Assembly (NCBI RefSeq): GCF_000004075.3
Contig: NC_026661.2
Location: forward strand, 4,650,001-4,714,000
DNA: 64,000 nucleotides
Direction of reading: 5' to 3'
From: Cucumis sativus
Taxonomy: Eukaryota > Streptophyta > Magnoliopsida > Cucurbitales > Cucurbitaceae
Position numbers and translations under genes: made by a program. Positions 34,601-49,100 of the stretch are shown here, in pieces; within the stretch, counting starts at the first letter, position 1, and each line of letters opens with the position of its first letter. Under the pieces are notes generated by a model. The model had not been told where the DNA came from. It made no database searches and worked only from the letters and a program-made list of their open reading frames with translations.

Positions 34601-37600
34601 TTAATACTTTTTCATTTATAATAATTTTTATGGCTAAAAAAAATGAAACATACATCTAAATGCCATTATTTAAAATGGCCATCACAAGTTGAGGTTGATC
34701 TCTCTCATACAAATCTTCAATTTTATGTATTTTTTAAAAAGAAAATTTTTAAGACATTATTAAAATATTTTTCTCTCCACACTCTTCACATGCAAATAAT
34801 TAATTAAATTCTAGCCATCTAAGATAGTCAAATTTAATTTTATTATTCTACTTTACTTATATAACTTCAAATCTAAGTTCTATTTAGTATATACAATGTA
34901 TTTCTTTTACTGCAACGTTTTTATTTAATATTTAACTTTTGAATGGAGAATTATTATTTGAGAGAACGAATCCCTAATATTACGAACAACGATAGTCAAT
35001 TATATCATTAAACTACATATAATAAAAAAAAATCAATTACACACGTAGCTGAGCAATGATTTTAATAAATATATTATATTTTGACCATGTCCATGAAATT
35101 GGAATAGAAAACTTGCATGCTATAAATTATAAAAAGTTCTCTATTACCCGAAGGTGAAGAGAACCAACGTATATGAGAACTCTTATAAAGTGTATTTGTA
35201 TCTAAACTAATCGAGTTATACTTCCTATTGACTATTTACTAACTAATTGAAATATTTTTAATTATGTTCTCATGGTGTCGTACGTGCGTTAATAATTAAG
35301 TATCTAGAGAAGTTGCCAGCAAAGCTTAATTTAATTCGTTTAACCTAAACACTCGTGTATGCACCTAAGTACCGCAAGAAATCTCTTATTCTTTGATCTA
35401 AAAAGTATATATCTCTTTCTTCCACGTTCAACCAATCTATTTACTTTGTTGTGTTAAGTTTGTTCTTTGCAACATATCTTCCTTTTAATTTAGGGTTAAT
35501 AGAAAGACTTGAATCACAACAATAAATAATAATTACAAATTTTTTTAGAAAACAAAATAATTTCCATCTATTATCACTCAACCGATCTTCCACGTACTTT
35601 TTCAATCACGCCCATGGTATTGTTAAGAACCAAGATAGGTTCATTATTCAAATTTTGACTCCATTTGTATTATAAAACAAAACCTAATTAATATATTCAA
35701 ATGACTATGAATAGGTCAAAAAATTATTAGATCCATTACACATTTTCTTTCCAATTCAAACAGGAAGAACTCAATCCAAGGAAAAATTCCATACACCACT
35801 ACACAAAGCTATATATATATTGGGTTTGTACCTAAAACTATATATTAAAAACAATTTATGAATTAAGAAGTTACATTGACAACATTATTATTGTTGGGTG
35901 GCATAAGTTTGAAGAACCCCAACCCATACATATATATATATATATATAGTCAACTTGACAGAAATAAGAACATATATAAAAGAATAAAGTTAAAACAAAT
36001 CATCATCATTATTGTTATTATATAGATATAACTTATGAGTACATCAAATCTGGTGCCACCTACAACTCTCAAAATACATACCCAATGATCTATCTATATA
36101 ATAAAAAATCAAATCAAAGAAACTATAGTTTAAGTTTTTGTTGACTGGGGGCAAAATGGTGAAAACAATACAAATCAAATCATCAAAGTCAACAAAATCA
36201 TTTTTGGGTTATGATCAAAAGCTAAGGTTTATATTTATATATAATTTGGGCATGTAATTGACTTAGCCAATACCCTTATTCTTACTCAACTTAATATACA
36301 TTCAATATTCTTTTTTGGTTTTTTGGCTTTTTACTAAATTATATGTAATAGTTGTGGGGGTTTTTTGTTTAATGTTATTCAATTAAGAATAATATTAACA
36401 TTTTAGTTGTTTGAAAATTGTTTGTTTAATAAATTAATTACTTGTTCAAAGTTGGTATGTTTTGGATTAAAATATATTCCATACCATTAAAATTGAGCAA
36501 TTATCTTTACAATTTTCTTGAAAATACTTGCACTAAATTTTCATATAATCTTTCATTTATGAAAAATTATTTTAGATAAAAAATGGTAGATTTTTTTTAT
36601 ATATAAATATAGTAGTCAATCACAAATAAATTGAATTATTTTATTATATTTGTAAAAAAAAATTGTACATTAATTTGAAATTTTCTATTTATTATTCTTA
36701 TTTATGTGAGTTAAGTTTTGGACAAATTCATTAACCTAACTTAGCTTGTGTGGTTTAACCTTCTTAATATGGAAGAGCTATGATGCTCAATATCTAATAT
36801 TTTGGGCATAGATAGCATTTAATTAATACACTATTTATGAAGAAAAAGAAAACCTTCATGGCTAATTAGGGTTCTTTAGGTCTCGTAAATAATCAAAAAT
36901 ATCAAGCTTTCGGTTTCAATGTCTTACAATGATTTACGTCTTTTTTAAATATAATGATTGAATTAATATATTATTGGCCAAAAATTTTAAAATAAACAAA
37001 AAAAAAAAACTTTTTGAAGGCTATATTTTAGTTTTGAAAAACAACGAAGAATGTCGATAACAAATAAAGAAAGTTGGAGGGAAATAGTGATGAATACTTA
37101 ATTTTCAAAAAGAAAAACAAAAATAAAATGGAAGAGTTGTTATTTTGAAGCAAAGAAACTCAAACTCTGAAGGGAAAGTTTACTTAAGTTGAAATCGAAT
37201 GGTAAAACTATGAGTGAGCCATTAAAAATTATGTTCATTAGAAACTTCATTGGACTATTACAACTTCTCGTAGACGTAAACTGATTTTTGTCAGTTATGA
37301 TCATGTTACAACATCACCATGCTTAATATCTTTTTAACGACCTATTGATTTTATTCCAATTCAACTATTTTGGAAGATAGTATATTAGTATGATATTAAA
37401 TAATTAATTAAAGATGATTAAAATTAAGTTGACTCATATGAATAATGAATAAATAAAACCTAATAACCTAAGTGCCCACCAACTTAATTAAACTCAATTT
37501 CCTTAATTCTCTTCTAAGCTCTCTGCCTTAGTTACTTTGTTATTTTTCAAAAAGAAATCTTCATTGGTAATATATAGGAAGAAATAATAAAGAAGATTAA

Positions 37601-38419
37601 GAATTTAGTGTTTAAAGGAATGAGCAATGTGACTGAGAAAGATCCACATCCTCTTTTGAACATTGATTGAAATTCAACCATTAAAAAGTATATAATTTAT
37701 TATATAGAGTTAATTTCGTATGGTTGTATGTTTCAATATGGTTGTTAAATTTCAATTTTTGTCTCGTTCGTAAATTTTAAAATGTTATGCTTTTACGTTT
37801 TGTTGGTATTAAATTTCTGTCGCACTCATTATTGTTGTCTCAAATATCTTGTGCACTTGAACCCTTAGCTTCAACTTGCACACCGTGTTCCTCCCAGTCT
37901 AATCTCGCTTACCTATGAAAGAGATCTTTGCATCAGTGTAGTAACTACATTTCAATGTCTTAATTAATTAGTCTATCTTGGAGATCGTTATATATCATAC
38001 TATTTATACTTTCTCTCCTCTAACTGATATGAACTACTCGTGCATCAAATTATCAATTCAATTTATTAATCAAAATGTGAAAAGAAAGATAAAATTGAAA
38101 AATATAAAAATTACATCAAAAGTGTATTTAATAATTTTATATATGAGCGATTCATATCACTGATAGACAATACAGTAATGTGTAGTTACATATAACTTTA
38201 ACGATGTTAAGACTGTCATTACCACCTTAGTTTCGATCTCATCCATTTATTAAGCGATTATTTCCAATATTAAGTACCATGTGAAGTAATTAAAATAAAT
38301 GAGTAGCCTTTCTTTTCACCTACAAAAAATTAGGTGTATTAAATAAATAATAATAATAATTTTTATTATTATTAAAAGTAAGAAAATAAATAAGAATTTG
38401 GAGAGAGGAAAATTTGTGC
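31236..38419. other. 7.2 kb AT-rich intergenic region, no gene supported
   Basis: I found no exon chain, tRNA or recognisable transposon protein. It holds A/T tracts, an AT microsatellite at 31655-31697, and at about 34490-34650 words such as CTATCATTGAT and ATCGATAGAATTTG that resemble the decayed MITE family. The stretch at 31360-31600 (GAGAGCTCACGGGGAGTCC...) is less AT-rich but has stops in all frames. Confidence 0.5.
31655..31697. repeat. AT dinucleotide microsatellite
   Basis: About 20 uninterrupted AT units. Length may be variable or mis-assembled. Confidence 0.95.
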
Positions 38420-38428
38420 TATAAAAAG
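38420..38428 (+). promoter_or_regulatory. TATA box of squalene epoxidase gene
   Basis: TATAAAAAG lies 100 bp before the ATG at 38528. This places transcription start near 38450 and gives a CT-rich 5' UTR of about 75 nt. Confidence 0.75.
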
Positions 38429-38477
38429 ACCTAAAAATCCTTCGTATCTCTCCCATATTCCTTTCTCAAACAATTCA

Positions 38478-38518
38478 TCTCTCTCTCTCTCTCTCTTTCT
38501 CTCTTTCTCTCTATCTCT
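38478..38518. repeat. CT microsatellite in the squalene epoxidase 5' UTR
   Basis: A CT repeat with a few interruptions directly precedes the start codon. Such tracts are common in plant 5' UTRs. Confidence 0.9.
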
Positions 38519-38527
38519 AAAACACAA

Positions 38528-41500
38528 ATGGAGCTTCTATCGGCGGCTCTGTTTGGCCTTCTCTTGGCTTCCATCCTTCCTCTCATTTTCTTCTTCGCTT
38601 TCAGAGATGGAATCAACAACTCCTCCGCTCCCAATCCCATCCATCCCAAATCCATCAATTCCCCCGCCCCCCTCCAGATTCCCCCTCACTCCAACGACGA
38701 CAACCCCGACGTCATCGTCGTCGGCGCTGGTGTCGCCGGCGCCGCTCTTGCTTTCACCCTCGCCAAGGTCCGTCGTCTATCTCTCGCATTTCCCTTTTCG
38801 TCTTTCATTTTGAATTTGCTTGTGTTTGTTATTATTATTATTAGAAGACGACGGATGCATTTTTTTCATTTGAATTCTAGTGGTTTAGCATCTCTTAATT
38901 TTTCCACAATTTTGAAAAGTATATATTGACATTTTATTTGTTTTCTAGTATGATATATATATATATATATATTTGTTCTTGTTGATTAAATTAATTTTGT
39001 GATTTATTAGAATTATGTATCCTAAATAGGAATAAAATTAGATTTTTTCAAGACTATTTTCTTTAATTTTAAATGTTATTGTAGGAAATTAGGAAATAGA
39101 ACCTCAATTTTTTTTTCATATAATTTTACTTTAAACTCTAAACATATTTATGTTGTTTTATTTTGTTTCTAAATAATTTCTCTATTTTAGTTTCTTAATT
39201 TTCAAACAATATTACCACTTTTATTTTATTTATTTTCTTCCAATCTACTACACTAAATACTTAGCTTATAAGTCTCCCTATGTAATATATACACAATGAA
39301 TCAAAATTTAATACTCTAAGAATTATTTTCTAAAACTCGAAAATTAATCATGAAAATCAAATCAAAATTAAGAAAAATTAGGAAAAATGGGAGCCGTACG
39401 TTGAATCTAATGAGTTTTTTTTTTTCTTTCTTTTTGGAAGAATGTAATAAGAACTTTGACTAAAAAACAAAAAACAACTATGTATAAATTTAGAAAATAA
39501 ATAATAATTTCTTCCACTACTTTTTTTCATCTAAAAAAAGAATAATAATAAATTCTACTACTACCCAGCTAACAGCCAATTTGTGATATTAGAAAATGGT
39601 TCCAACTATTGAAACATACCATCAATGTTACATCAAATCAAATTATCAATCTAATTCCTTTAAAAAATTAAAGAAAAAAAATCAACATCTTCAACTTACA
39701 ATTTTAAATCTCTTTAGTGAAATAATTTAGTTTATATTGTATATGGCCTAATAACAAATTTACACAAAAATCTAAAACATTACGTCTATTTATTTTGGGT
39801 ATTCAAACAGAAAAAAGGGAAGCGGCAGAATTTGTTATATATATATTTATTTATTTATATGATTTTTAGCTGTCGAATTTTTGGATATATATAAAATATG
39901 TTGGCGTAATTAAGAAGTTTAATTAAATTAATTAATTACTTAAGGATTATAGAAAATGGAAATTGACTTTTTGTTTGATGTATTCAAATAATTAGAACTT
40001 CTGTTGGTAAGTAATTAAGAGTAGGGAGTTGTTGGCATGATTTATTTATTTATATATTTGAAGCCAATTGAGTTATTTTTTTTAAAAAAATAATTCTTTT
40101 TATTAATAAAAAATAATCGTTTAATTTCTCATTTAAATATTTTGAAACCCCAATTCTCAAATTTGGCTTCGTCCAATATCTAAAGTCTTTCCTTAATTTT
40201 TAAATTTTTTCTATTAATAAAATTTAATTTAATCTTCCAACTTTTAATAGACCTTACAATTATTATTGAGAGTTAATTTTTGTTAACTAATTAAAATTAA
40301 AATTGCTAAAGAAGAATTAAAATAATTAAAATAGAGAACATAAAATTTATTTTATTAACAATGGAGAGTTTTGGGTGTGAGATTGTAGGATGGAAGAAGA
40401 GTGCATGTAATAGAGAGGGACTTGACGGAGCCAGATCGAATCGTCGGAGAATTGCTTCAACCTGGTGGCTATTTGAAGCTCATCGAGTTAGGTCTTGAAG
40501 GTAACCCTCTTAAATTCCCATTTCTCATTTCTCCTTATTCTTCAATTTTTCCTAGAACTACACTTCTAATCCATTCCTTCTTCTGCTTTTTTAATCCATT
40601 TCCAACAGACAGTCTTAACGGAATCGAGGCTCAGCAGGTGTTTGGTTATGCCCTCTACAAAAATGGCAGGCACACCAGGTTGGCTTATCCTTTGGAGAAA
40701 TATGATTCCAGTGTTTCTGGAAGAAGCTTTCACAATGGCCGTTTCATTCAGAGATTGAGGGAAAAGGCTGCTGCTTTTTCAAAGTAATTTACTCATTTTT
40801 CCCTTTTCTTTCTTGTTTTTCTTCTTGCTATACCCCGTTTTTTGTTCTTGATCTTTGCAACTGTCAGTTGTAGTTTCTGGGATTTTAGAAAGTTTTCATT
40901 TTAGTCCTTTTTTTTTTTTTTAATTTTATCCCCTTATGCTGGTATGTTATTTTACATTTTTTTCATTGATTTGGAATTGGTATGAAGCATGTTTCGGAGT
41001 GATTTTGAACATGGCAGAATGGGTTTGGTTGTTCTGACCATTTCAAAGATTTATGAACATGCCATCAAAACAAGTGCTTTGATTTTCGACATTTTTCTTC
41101 CTTTCCATTTCACTGATTCTTGGTTTATATCTGTTAATCAATTTTGATATCTTTCCAGTGTGAGAATGGAACAAGGGACTGTAACGTCCATAGTTGAAGA
41201 AGATGGGATTGTGAAAGGTGTGCAATATAAAACCAAGAATGGCAAAGAGTTGACAGCTTATGCTCCCCTCACAATTGTTTGTGATGGTGGCTTTTCGAAT
41301 TTGCGTCGCAAGCTCTGCAAACCTCAGGTAATTCGTACGGAATGTATTGAAGAAGTATTCAAGTTCTGATCATCGATCAATATGTGCAAGTAATATTACA
41401 AGCAGTCATTTTATATTTAGTACAAGATGGAGTTAGAAGTTTGGAATACTTGATGCTTAAGCCCCTGATGATGTTCTCTTAAAACCTTGTCATGATCCTT

Positions 41501-42730
41501 CCTGCAGATTGACATTCCCTCATGCTTTGTTGGTTTGGTCCTGGAGAACTGCAAGCTTCCCCTTGAAAATCATGGACATGTTGTGCTAGCAGATCCATCG
41601 CCTATCTTGTTATACCCGATTAGCAATACGGAGGTACGCTGCTTAGTCGATATACCCGGCCAAAAAGTCCCTTCTGTTGCTAATGGCGAAATGGCACACT
41701 ACTTGAAAACTGCTGTAGCTCCTCAGGTACCTTTACATATTGATTTCTCTTGCGGCTTTCTCAACTTTGTTCTGTATGTTTTTTTTTTCATTGGCACCTA
41801 GAAGTGCAAGAATCTGCCCTTTTGGCTCGCTTGTTGATTTTGAGAATTTCATATTCCAGCTACCGCCTGAGGTGTATCCTTCCTTCATTGCTGCAATCGA
41901 TAAAGGAAACATAAAAAGCACAACAAATAGAAGTATGCCAGCAGCACCACAATCCACACCAGGAGCACTTCTCTTGGGTGATGCATTCAACATGAGACAT
42001 CCTTTAACAGGCGGAGGAATGACCGTTGCTCTCTCTGATATCGTTCTGCTACGAGACCTTCTTCGACCCCTTTCAAATTTAAACGATGCTGATGTCTTGT
42101 CCAACTATCTCGAATCCTTCTACACTTTGCGCAAGGTATCACATACATACTAATAGAGTTAATTACCTCATTATACTAGTTGTGGCCCAACACCTCAAGC
42201 TTTCTTAAACTAATACTGGCTTTCATTCATCCCTTGCAGCCAGTGGCATCTACAATAAACACATTAGCAGGTGCCTTATACAGGGTGTTTTCTGCATCAC
42301 CAGATCCAGCCAGGAAGGAAATGCGCGAAGCTTGTTTCGATTATTTGAGTTTAGGAGGTGTGTTTTCATCAGGACCAGTGGCTCTTCTCTCTGGTCTTAA
42401 CCCACGCCCATTAAGCCTATTCTGTCACTTCTTTGCCGTTGCTATATACGGTGTTGGTCGGTTGCTAATCCCATTCCCCTCACCTAAGCGTATATGGATT
42501 GGAGTTCGGTTGATTACGGTACACATCTATCATCATCCAAATCCTGCTTACATCTGCATATAAACTTACATTATCTATTGAAAGGAGCATTTTTCTTAAT
42601 TACATCTCAACTTTGAATGTTGTAGGTAGCAGCAGGCATAATTTTTCCCATAATAAAGGCTGAAGGAGTGAGACAAATGTTCTTCCCCGCAACAGTGCCT
42701 GCATACTACAGAACCCCTCCTATGTTGTGA
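38528..42730 (+). CDS. SQE: Squalene epoxidase (squalene monooxygenase)
   Basis: Eight exons (38528-38767, 40389-40500, 40609-40783, 41159-41327, 41508-41726, 41860-42135, 42240-42518, 42626-42730) give 524 residues, the usual plant size. The enzyme turns squalene into 2,3-oxidosqualene using FAD, O2 and NADPH-dependent reductase, the step feeding sterols and triterpenes; in cucurbits that includes cucurbitacins. Residues 8-25 form an N-terminal ER membrane anchor. DVIVVGAGVAGAALA (GAGVAG 66-71) is the FAD Rossmann loop, ending in the acidic VIERD. VGELLQPGGYLKL follows. IVCDGGFSNLRR is the DG motif (D218) and LLLGDAFNMRHPLTGGGMT the second FAD motif (GD 345-346). The C-terminus has hydrophobic segments for membrane contact. 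Intron 1 is 1.6 kb and AT-rich. The gene converges with the CNNM-type gene. No defect was seen. Confidence 0.96.
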
Positions 42731-44149
42731 AAGCAAAGGAACAAAGAAAAGAAAAACAAAAATCCATAACAAAAAAGAGAATTTCTGTGAAGAAAACCTT
42801 ATTGTATTTAGTAGTACATTTCCCAAAGTCCAAAGAATTGGAGGAGGAAATGCTACTTATAGGAAAATGAACTTAAATGTAGAGTTTATCTCTTGAGCTT
42901 TATTCTATTATTATTTTTTTCATCTTTTTTCTCCTGTGTAGGAACAAAATTATGTTCACTTCAAAGCTTGATAAGATTCTCATGTACAATCAATCACTTA
43001 TTTGTATACATCTTTCATGGCCAGCCAAGCATCTTTGTAATGACATTGCTCTCTGGTAGGGGAGTAAATTCGTTGAATTGGATTGTGATAATTTGTCTAC
43101 AATACGTTCAAATAACTAAAATAATACAACATATCTAATACAAACTTCATATAAATACCATACGTAATATGTATGCATTATAATATATAAAAGTTAAACT
43201 AACAAAGCGTATAATTTTTTGGAGTGTATAAGTGTATAATTTTTTGATATAAAAGGTGAGGAACTAATAGGTTATAGGAGGAATTATGTGGCTGCTGAAT
43301 TGGGCAAAGAAATGTATGCAAGGAAGGATCATAATTAATAGATAAAAGTTCACCAAACAAGTCCCAATTTCAACGTTATACCATAATCTCAACCGATAGA
43401 TTAAGACATATAATCTATGTTAAAGGATATTTGGATCAAAATAATTATAATTAACACTTAAAAACCAAACACAACCAAAATGTACTTTTTTTTAACCCAA
43501 TTCCTCAAGTATTAAAGACCTGTTTAGTTATCAATCTGAATTTTGTTATTTGAACAAACAAACATGTGTTTGACAAACTTAGGTTTATATTTCTGAAGAA
43601 CAGAAACATTTTTATGTATTTATTATTGAATTCAAAATTTAGATAGAAATTCGTTTTATGTGATGTAACGTAAATCAAATTGTATTGAAATTTTGGTGGA
43701 TAAAATTAGGAGTTAATCCCTATGATTGTAAAGGTTAAACTTCCTTTAATTTACCAAAATTCTCTCAAAAAATCCTTACCTTAGTAACCTTTTGCATAAA
43801 GACTAAGTTCTAACTATAAATTACAAATTCAAAGAGGGAGAGGGACAGATGCAGATGGAGATGATGGGAACTTTTTTTTATACAATAAAAGGGAAGAGAA
43901 AAGAAGAAACATATGCCAATCTGAAATTTGAGTTTCCCCTTCTTCTTCATACTAACATCTAAACATACTCATTCTCTGCTTCTACTACAACACGTACTTT
44001 CCTGCTTCTTATAATCCTCAAAATCTTCCATTTGAGTTTCGTAGGTTCCAAAATCTATAAAGAACATCAACAAATTCAACTAATATTTTCGTCATTATCT
44101 AACCGTGTGTATATAAGTAGAACCAACCATTCCCCTTCACTATCCACTA
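42731..44149. other. Convergent intergenic region between SQE and the DUF21/CBS gene
   Basis: It contains both predicted 3' UTRs and AT-rich spacer. A short direct repeat of GTATAATTTTTTG occurs at about 43209 and 43229. No gene was found. Confidence 0.55.
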
Positions 44150-47100
44150 TCATGAGTCCTCAAAATGATGATCTGTCTCATCAAAGATCTCCTCCTGTGA
44201 AAAAAATGCATGCCTATACTTTTAAGAAAAGAAACAACTAATCAACATTTACTTCATGTCCAAAATGAGCAGTTCGTACCTGTAAAAGTTCTTCAATGAC
44301 ATCCTCCATTGTTATGACGCCGACAGCTTCTTCTTCCTCGGCGAGCTTAGGAAGAGGGCTTCCGTCTATCTGGAGGATATCAGAGTACATATCTTTTGTC
44401 CATTTCTTGCTTCTAGAGCCACTCCTGAATGAATTGTTTGAGGTGGGAAAGCTTTTCCATTTCTGAAGTGGCCTCTTGTTCTTCAAAGTTTTTTCTTGTG
44501 GGGGCTTTTCACCATCCACATCAATTCTAACATCTTTCTGAGAATCTAGTTTGAGAAAGCACTTCAATTAATACAATGCCATTAAGGAACCAGAATCTGA
44601 AAAGTTCAAACAGATTAATTTGTGAATAACAAAGTTACAAACACAGAGGTAGGTATATATACCGTCACTCGTTTTATCATCAGATTTCCCATTCATTTTG
44701 TTGCACTGTTTAACAACAATGGCCATGTGGCTATGACCTTTCTGGAACTCATTCAAAATGTCATACAATGGCATAGTTTCTGGAACCCTGTAACAGAATT
44801 ACGTAACATCAGAGTGACAACTAGAATTTGAACCGTCAAATCTGAAACAAGAATGTTATTTCTGTCACTAATGTACCTAGGAATTCTTCGAATGGTGACA
44901 CTTTTTACTGGAACTTCATCATCTGGGTGGATAGTAAGCAAATTTTTAACCTAATACAAAAAAACAGAAGTGTTAAACAAAAAGAGATATTACCTTTTGC
45001 AAGGGAGGACAGTTGCATTTGGAAAAGTTGGATATAAGAATACAGATAAGGTGAGACATTAACAGAAAATTGCTAGAAAGTGTGCTTGCTGATAAAGAAA
45101 AATGGGAGTAAAGCCTCCAGCTTAGCATCAAAGTGAATAGGTAAAAATGATCTGAAGAGTATTTGCAGAGGTTGGAACCAATCTCAAATTTACTTGACTA
45201 AAATTTGAAATGTCAATGAATACAGGGAAATTAATAATATTGTTCTAAGGAAATATGAAAAGAAAATGTATCCCTGACCAAGCACCAACTATCGTCACCA
45301 TATATACATTATATATTATTCCTATGTTTTCACTTTTGATCCCTGAATTGGATACTTATTACTTCTAATATTAGAATTCAGGTCATCGAACACATCCCTG
45401 AATCAGATGCTTTTTTAAGATCACCCTTTCCTTTTTACGAAAACAGAAAAAGAAAGATAAACAAAAACAAACAAAAGACAGACCACAAAAGTTTCAACTA
45501 CAAACTGTACTATAACAACCAATAATAGTAGAAGAAATTGACTGCTCAGAAGAGACCTCTAAGAAAGTCAGGACTTCTTGTATAGAGAGGTTGTTTGATG
45601 TATACGAAGCAGAGATGATTAACAAGTTTACCAGGATAAGACCAATGATGTTGGTTGGTTCTTCATAATAAACTGGCACCCTGCTATGCCCTTTCTCGAG
45701 AACAAGATTCATCAAATTCCTGTGCAATCATAACAAGTACTTCAGAAGCTATAAATCGGATTAACTTATTGTAAAGGTGAGTTATTTGTTGTCTAACTTC
45801 CAACATGAAATTACCTATCGAGCTTCGCATTGATGTCAATAGCAAACGTTTCAGATATAGGAGTCATGGCGTCACCAGCTGTCTTCTCACTCAATTCAAG
45901 AGCTCCAGCAATAATAGTGGTTTCATCATGTGTCAGCTCTCCCCCCTTTCCAGCCTATAACAGGTTAATAACATCAGGCATTAGTAAATAAAAATTGACA
46001 ACAGAAAAGAAAAGCGAAGAAGTTTGCATAAGAAAGCATGTTGCTACTCTACCAAAGATTTAAAATAAATATGATCACACACCTGACACCCATACGTAGA
46101 GTCAGATCTTACAAGAATAGATAAAAATCAAATTGTATGGGCATTAAACCCACATTTATACCTCATTACCGTGCAAATTGACAAGTGTTTTTAGTTCAGC
46201 TCGACGGAAAAGAGCTACACGTCCATGGCCCAGTAGAAAGTCTAGTAGCTGGAAATCACATTTAGCATGAAAAAGTAAGGAACCATTTTGAACAATAATG
46301 TAGTAAATTTAAGTAACCCAAGTCCTCATTGTCTACCTTGCTGATTGGATATGCAACAGGGAAGCAAATCCAAACAAGAACACGGACAAAAGGAGCAACT
46401 GTTGCTCCAATTGCCAAACCATACCGAGAGCAAACAGACTGTGGTATAATCTGTACATAAAAAGTAAATAGATATTTAATAATTAAATATACCCCTGAAA
46501 TTTGGCATCAGCTGAAAATTGTGAATTGAGGCGCATCAATAAAGCCAAAAGTAGCAACTGTGAAGAATAGACAACTCTGGCTAATTGTCCACATTTATTA
46601 GTTGTACATCCACAATGGTACAATGCAGGTTAATCCTTGAGAGAGCTTGCAAATTTTTATTGAAATAAAAAAGAACAAGTAATCCAAACATGAAAAAGGA
46701 AAGCCATTCCCTAGATAATTGCTCTAACCTCGCCAAATAGAAGAATCAATGTAACTGAGATTAAAATAGCACCCCAAGCTGTAACCAAGCTATCAAGGAA
46801 AATAGGAAGTGCCTGCACGGACAGTTAATTCAAATGTTGAGCATTTTTTCCAGAATTTAATGTATTTGGTCAATCTCCTTCACACTTATTTAAATGTACC
46901 TCCATGGCTGCTGCATTGCATATCAGTAGGGTGCATAGCAATAAATGCTGGTTTTTGACAACTGGCAATATCTTTGCTGTACAAAACCAAGTAAATTATT
47001 AAGGAGAAGTTTCAATCACAATATCACAAACTCATATTGAAGTTTAAACAGAAAAGCATTATAAAGAGGCTGGGGGGGTCATCAGAAGTACAGAAGAGTA

Positions 47101-48867
47101 AAAAGCCACGTTCCTCAAAACCTTAAGACAGCAAAATATAACATTTTAACAAATTTTCCTTGTATCTGATAGAATTTGTCGTATAGGAAAATGTCACATA
47201 TAAGCATGTGCATTTACTCCTGAAAATCAATTCTTGTTCATCTTCCTAGTTATTCTTTACTGTTTGGCTTCAGCATGGAGTAATCTCCTTGTAGTTTGTT
47301 AAATAAGAAACACAGAAAAACAGAACATTACAAATTGTCGGATTCTTATTCTCAAGTGCAATATATACCAGAAAAAGAAAAATAACATAGTTATGTATTT
47401 TAACCTACAAGAAACAAAGTTCAACAAGACGATATCAAATTTTCAAGAATTAGGAAATATCAACTACGAAGTTCAAGTCAACCAAGCAAGCATTCTTGTT
47501 TGTTCTTCTTTTTCAGTTTCTTAGTACAATAGCTGCAGAGTGAGGGATTAAATCATCCACTTTTACAATGGTAACCGGTGTCTTGTCCATTGAACTATGC
47601 TCAAATTGGTAGAAAAGTTTGCTAATAACTACTACATTTCCCAAATAAAATTACTGGTCAAGCACCAAAATACACTAGGAGAAACATTTCTAGATTTAAT
47701 TTTTAATAATGTCAGAATAAGTGGAAGAAGCTAACAATCTCTAAGATCGATTTCTCATCAAAGACAATACGAGATATAAATTAACACAATGCAGTATCAA
47801 TGCTTTCTTTTTTCTATGGTAACACAATCCAACGGTAACCTGAAGGATATGCCATTTTAGAGATATTAACTCGAAGTCTCAAAGGTCAATAAAACGAAAG
47901 TTGAATCGTTCAACATTTAGTACCTCTCCTTTAAAGGTCACATGTTCCAATCCCCTCTCCACTCATCTCCTTCGTAAAGTATTGAATATCAAGGGAAAAA
48001 AAACAAAACTCAATAACCTTAGCCAGATGGAACAATAAAAAAATCTTCGGAAACAAAAAGAGGAAAGTCCCTTGCACGTTAGGGTTTAAGATCTTCCAAA
48101 GTCGTCAATATACCAAAGCGGTACGTAACTTACAAGCTATAGTTTCACTGTTACATTTTGTCGATATATACATTCTTTCATACTCACAGCTTGTAGAAAG
48201 TACATTGAAAAGACGTCATACTAACCCTTCCTTTGACTCAAACAACAAATCAAAAATGAAAACAGAACAAAAAAATTCATCAGACTCCTCATCGCAACTT
48301 TTCTCTGCTTCAAGCAAGAATTCGAAAATTTAAAAACAAAAAAAATTAAATTAAAAAAGAAACTATATGAACCCCACCGCCTAAATATTTATCCTTATCA
48401 CAATTCCCGATTGCCAATTTCCAGTTTCCAATTTCCAATCATATAGTACTCGAAATGTTCAACTCATTCCGTTATTAAATGAGAAAAAAAAAAAAACAGG
48501 GGAATTCCCAAATTAAAAAGGAAAATGGGAAAAGGGAGAACGAAAGATACCGAATAACACAAGAATTAGTAACTAATGAAAGCAAACGTACTAACAAACG
48601 GCCCCACATAATAAATGAAGAAACGGATCGATTAAACAATGAAAGCAGAGTAAAGAAGAAGAAGAAAAAGAAGAAAAGGGAAAGCTTACCGGCGTGTATG
48701 CGGTCCTTGGGGGTACCAGACTTGGCAAGAACTTCAAGATCGACGAGACTCATGGACATGAGGCCAAGGGTGAGACCGGACATCAAGCCGGCGAAGAGGA
48801 CCAAAAGAACGATGATAAGAATATGGATGAAGAAATTGGGGGTGCAGCATTCGTATTCGACGGCCAT
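44150..48867 (-). CDS. DUF21/CBS-domain (CNNM-type) membrane protein
   Basis: Eleven exons on the minus strand: 48867-48690, 46976-46900, 46812-46729, 46450-46337, 46248-46162, 45954-45815, 45719-45632, 44950-44877, 44787-44663, 44545-44280, 44194-44150. They give 425 residues, the length of Arabidopsis At2g14520/At4g33700-type proteins. A DUF21 transmembrane domain comes first: helix from about residue 11 with [21 protein letters not shown], then [33 protein letters not shown] and a fourth helix with [15 protein letters not shown] cytosolic CBS pair follows, with [47 protein letters not shown] and [20 protein letters not shown]. Relatives (CNNM, CorC) act in magnesium or other divalent-cation transport. 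The exact cation in plants is not established. A basic linker (about 320-380) separates parts of the CBS module. Intron 1 is 1.7 kb. The last coding exon is only 45 nt. Confidence 0.92.
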
Positions 48868-48986
48868 TCAAACCGGCCGGCGGTGAGTTGAGGAAATAGG
48901 AAAATTTAAGAAAAGGGGTTGAGTTAGAGAGGTTGGCGGTGGACAAGAGCCATTAGAGAAACAGTGGGAGAGAAAAGAGGGATTTG

Positions 48987-48994
48987 TATATATA
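48987..48994 (-). promoter_or_regulatory. TATA box of the DUF21/CBS gene
   Basis: TATATATA lies about 120 bp upstream of the ATG at 48867 on the minus strand, followed downstream by a transcription-start-like interval and 5' UTR. Confidence 0.55.
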
Positions 48995-48997
48995 GAT

Positions 48998-49100
48998 AGA
49001 AATGAGAGAGAAAGAGAAGAGAGAGAGAATATACGTTTGATCAGAGAGAGAGAGAGGTGAACGTGTAGGTGTACATTAGAGACAGAGAGAGAGAGAAGAA
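48998..49100. repeat. GA-rich microsatellite in the DUF21/CBS promoter
   Basis: Interrupted GA runs lie just upstream of the TATA box. GA/CT promoter tracts can bind BBR/BPC GAGA-type factors in plants; here that is only a possibility. Confidence 0.8.

Noticed and set aside
47500-47620. tRNA-like or transposon-like words in CNNM intron 1 (GGTAACCGGTGTCTTGTCC)
   Set aside because: No cloverleaf could be drawn and no element ends were found.
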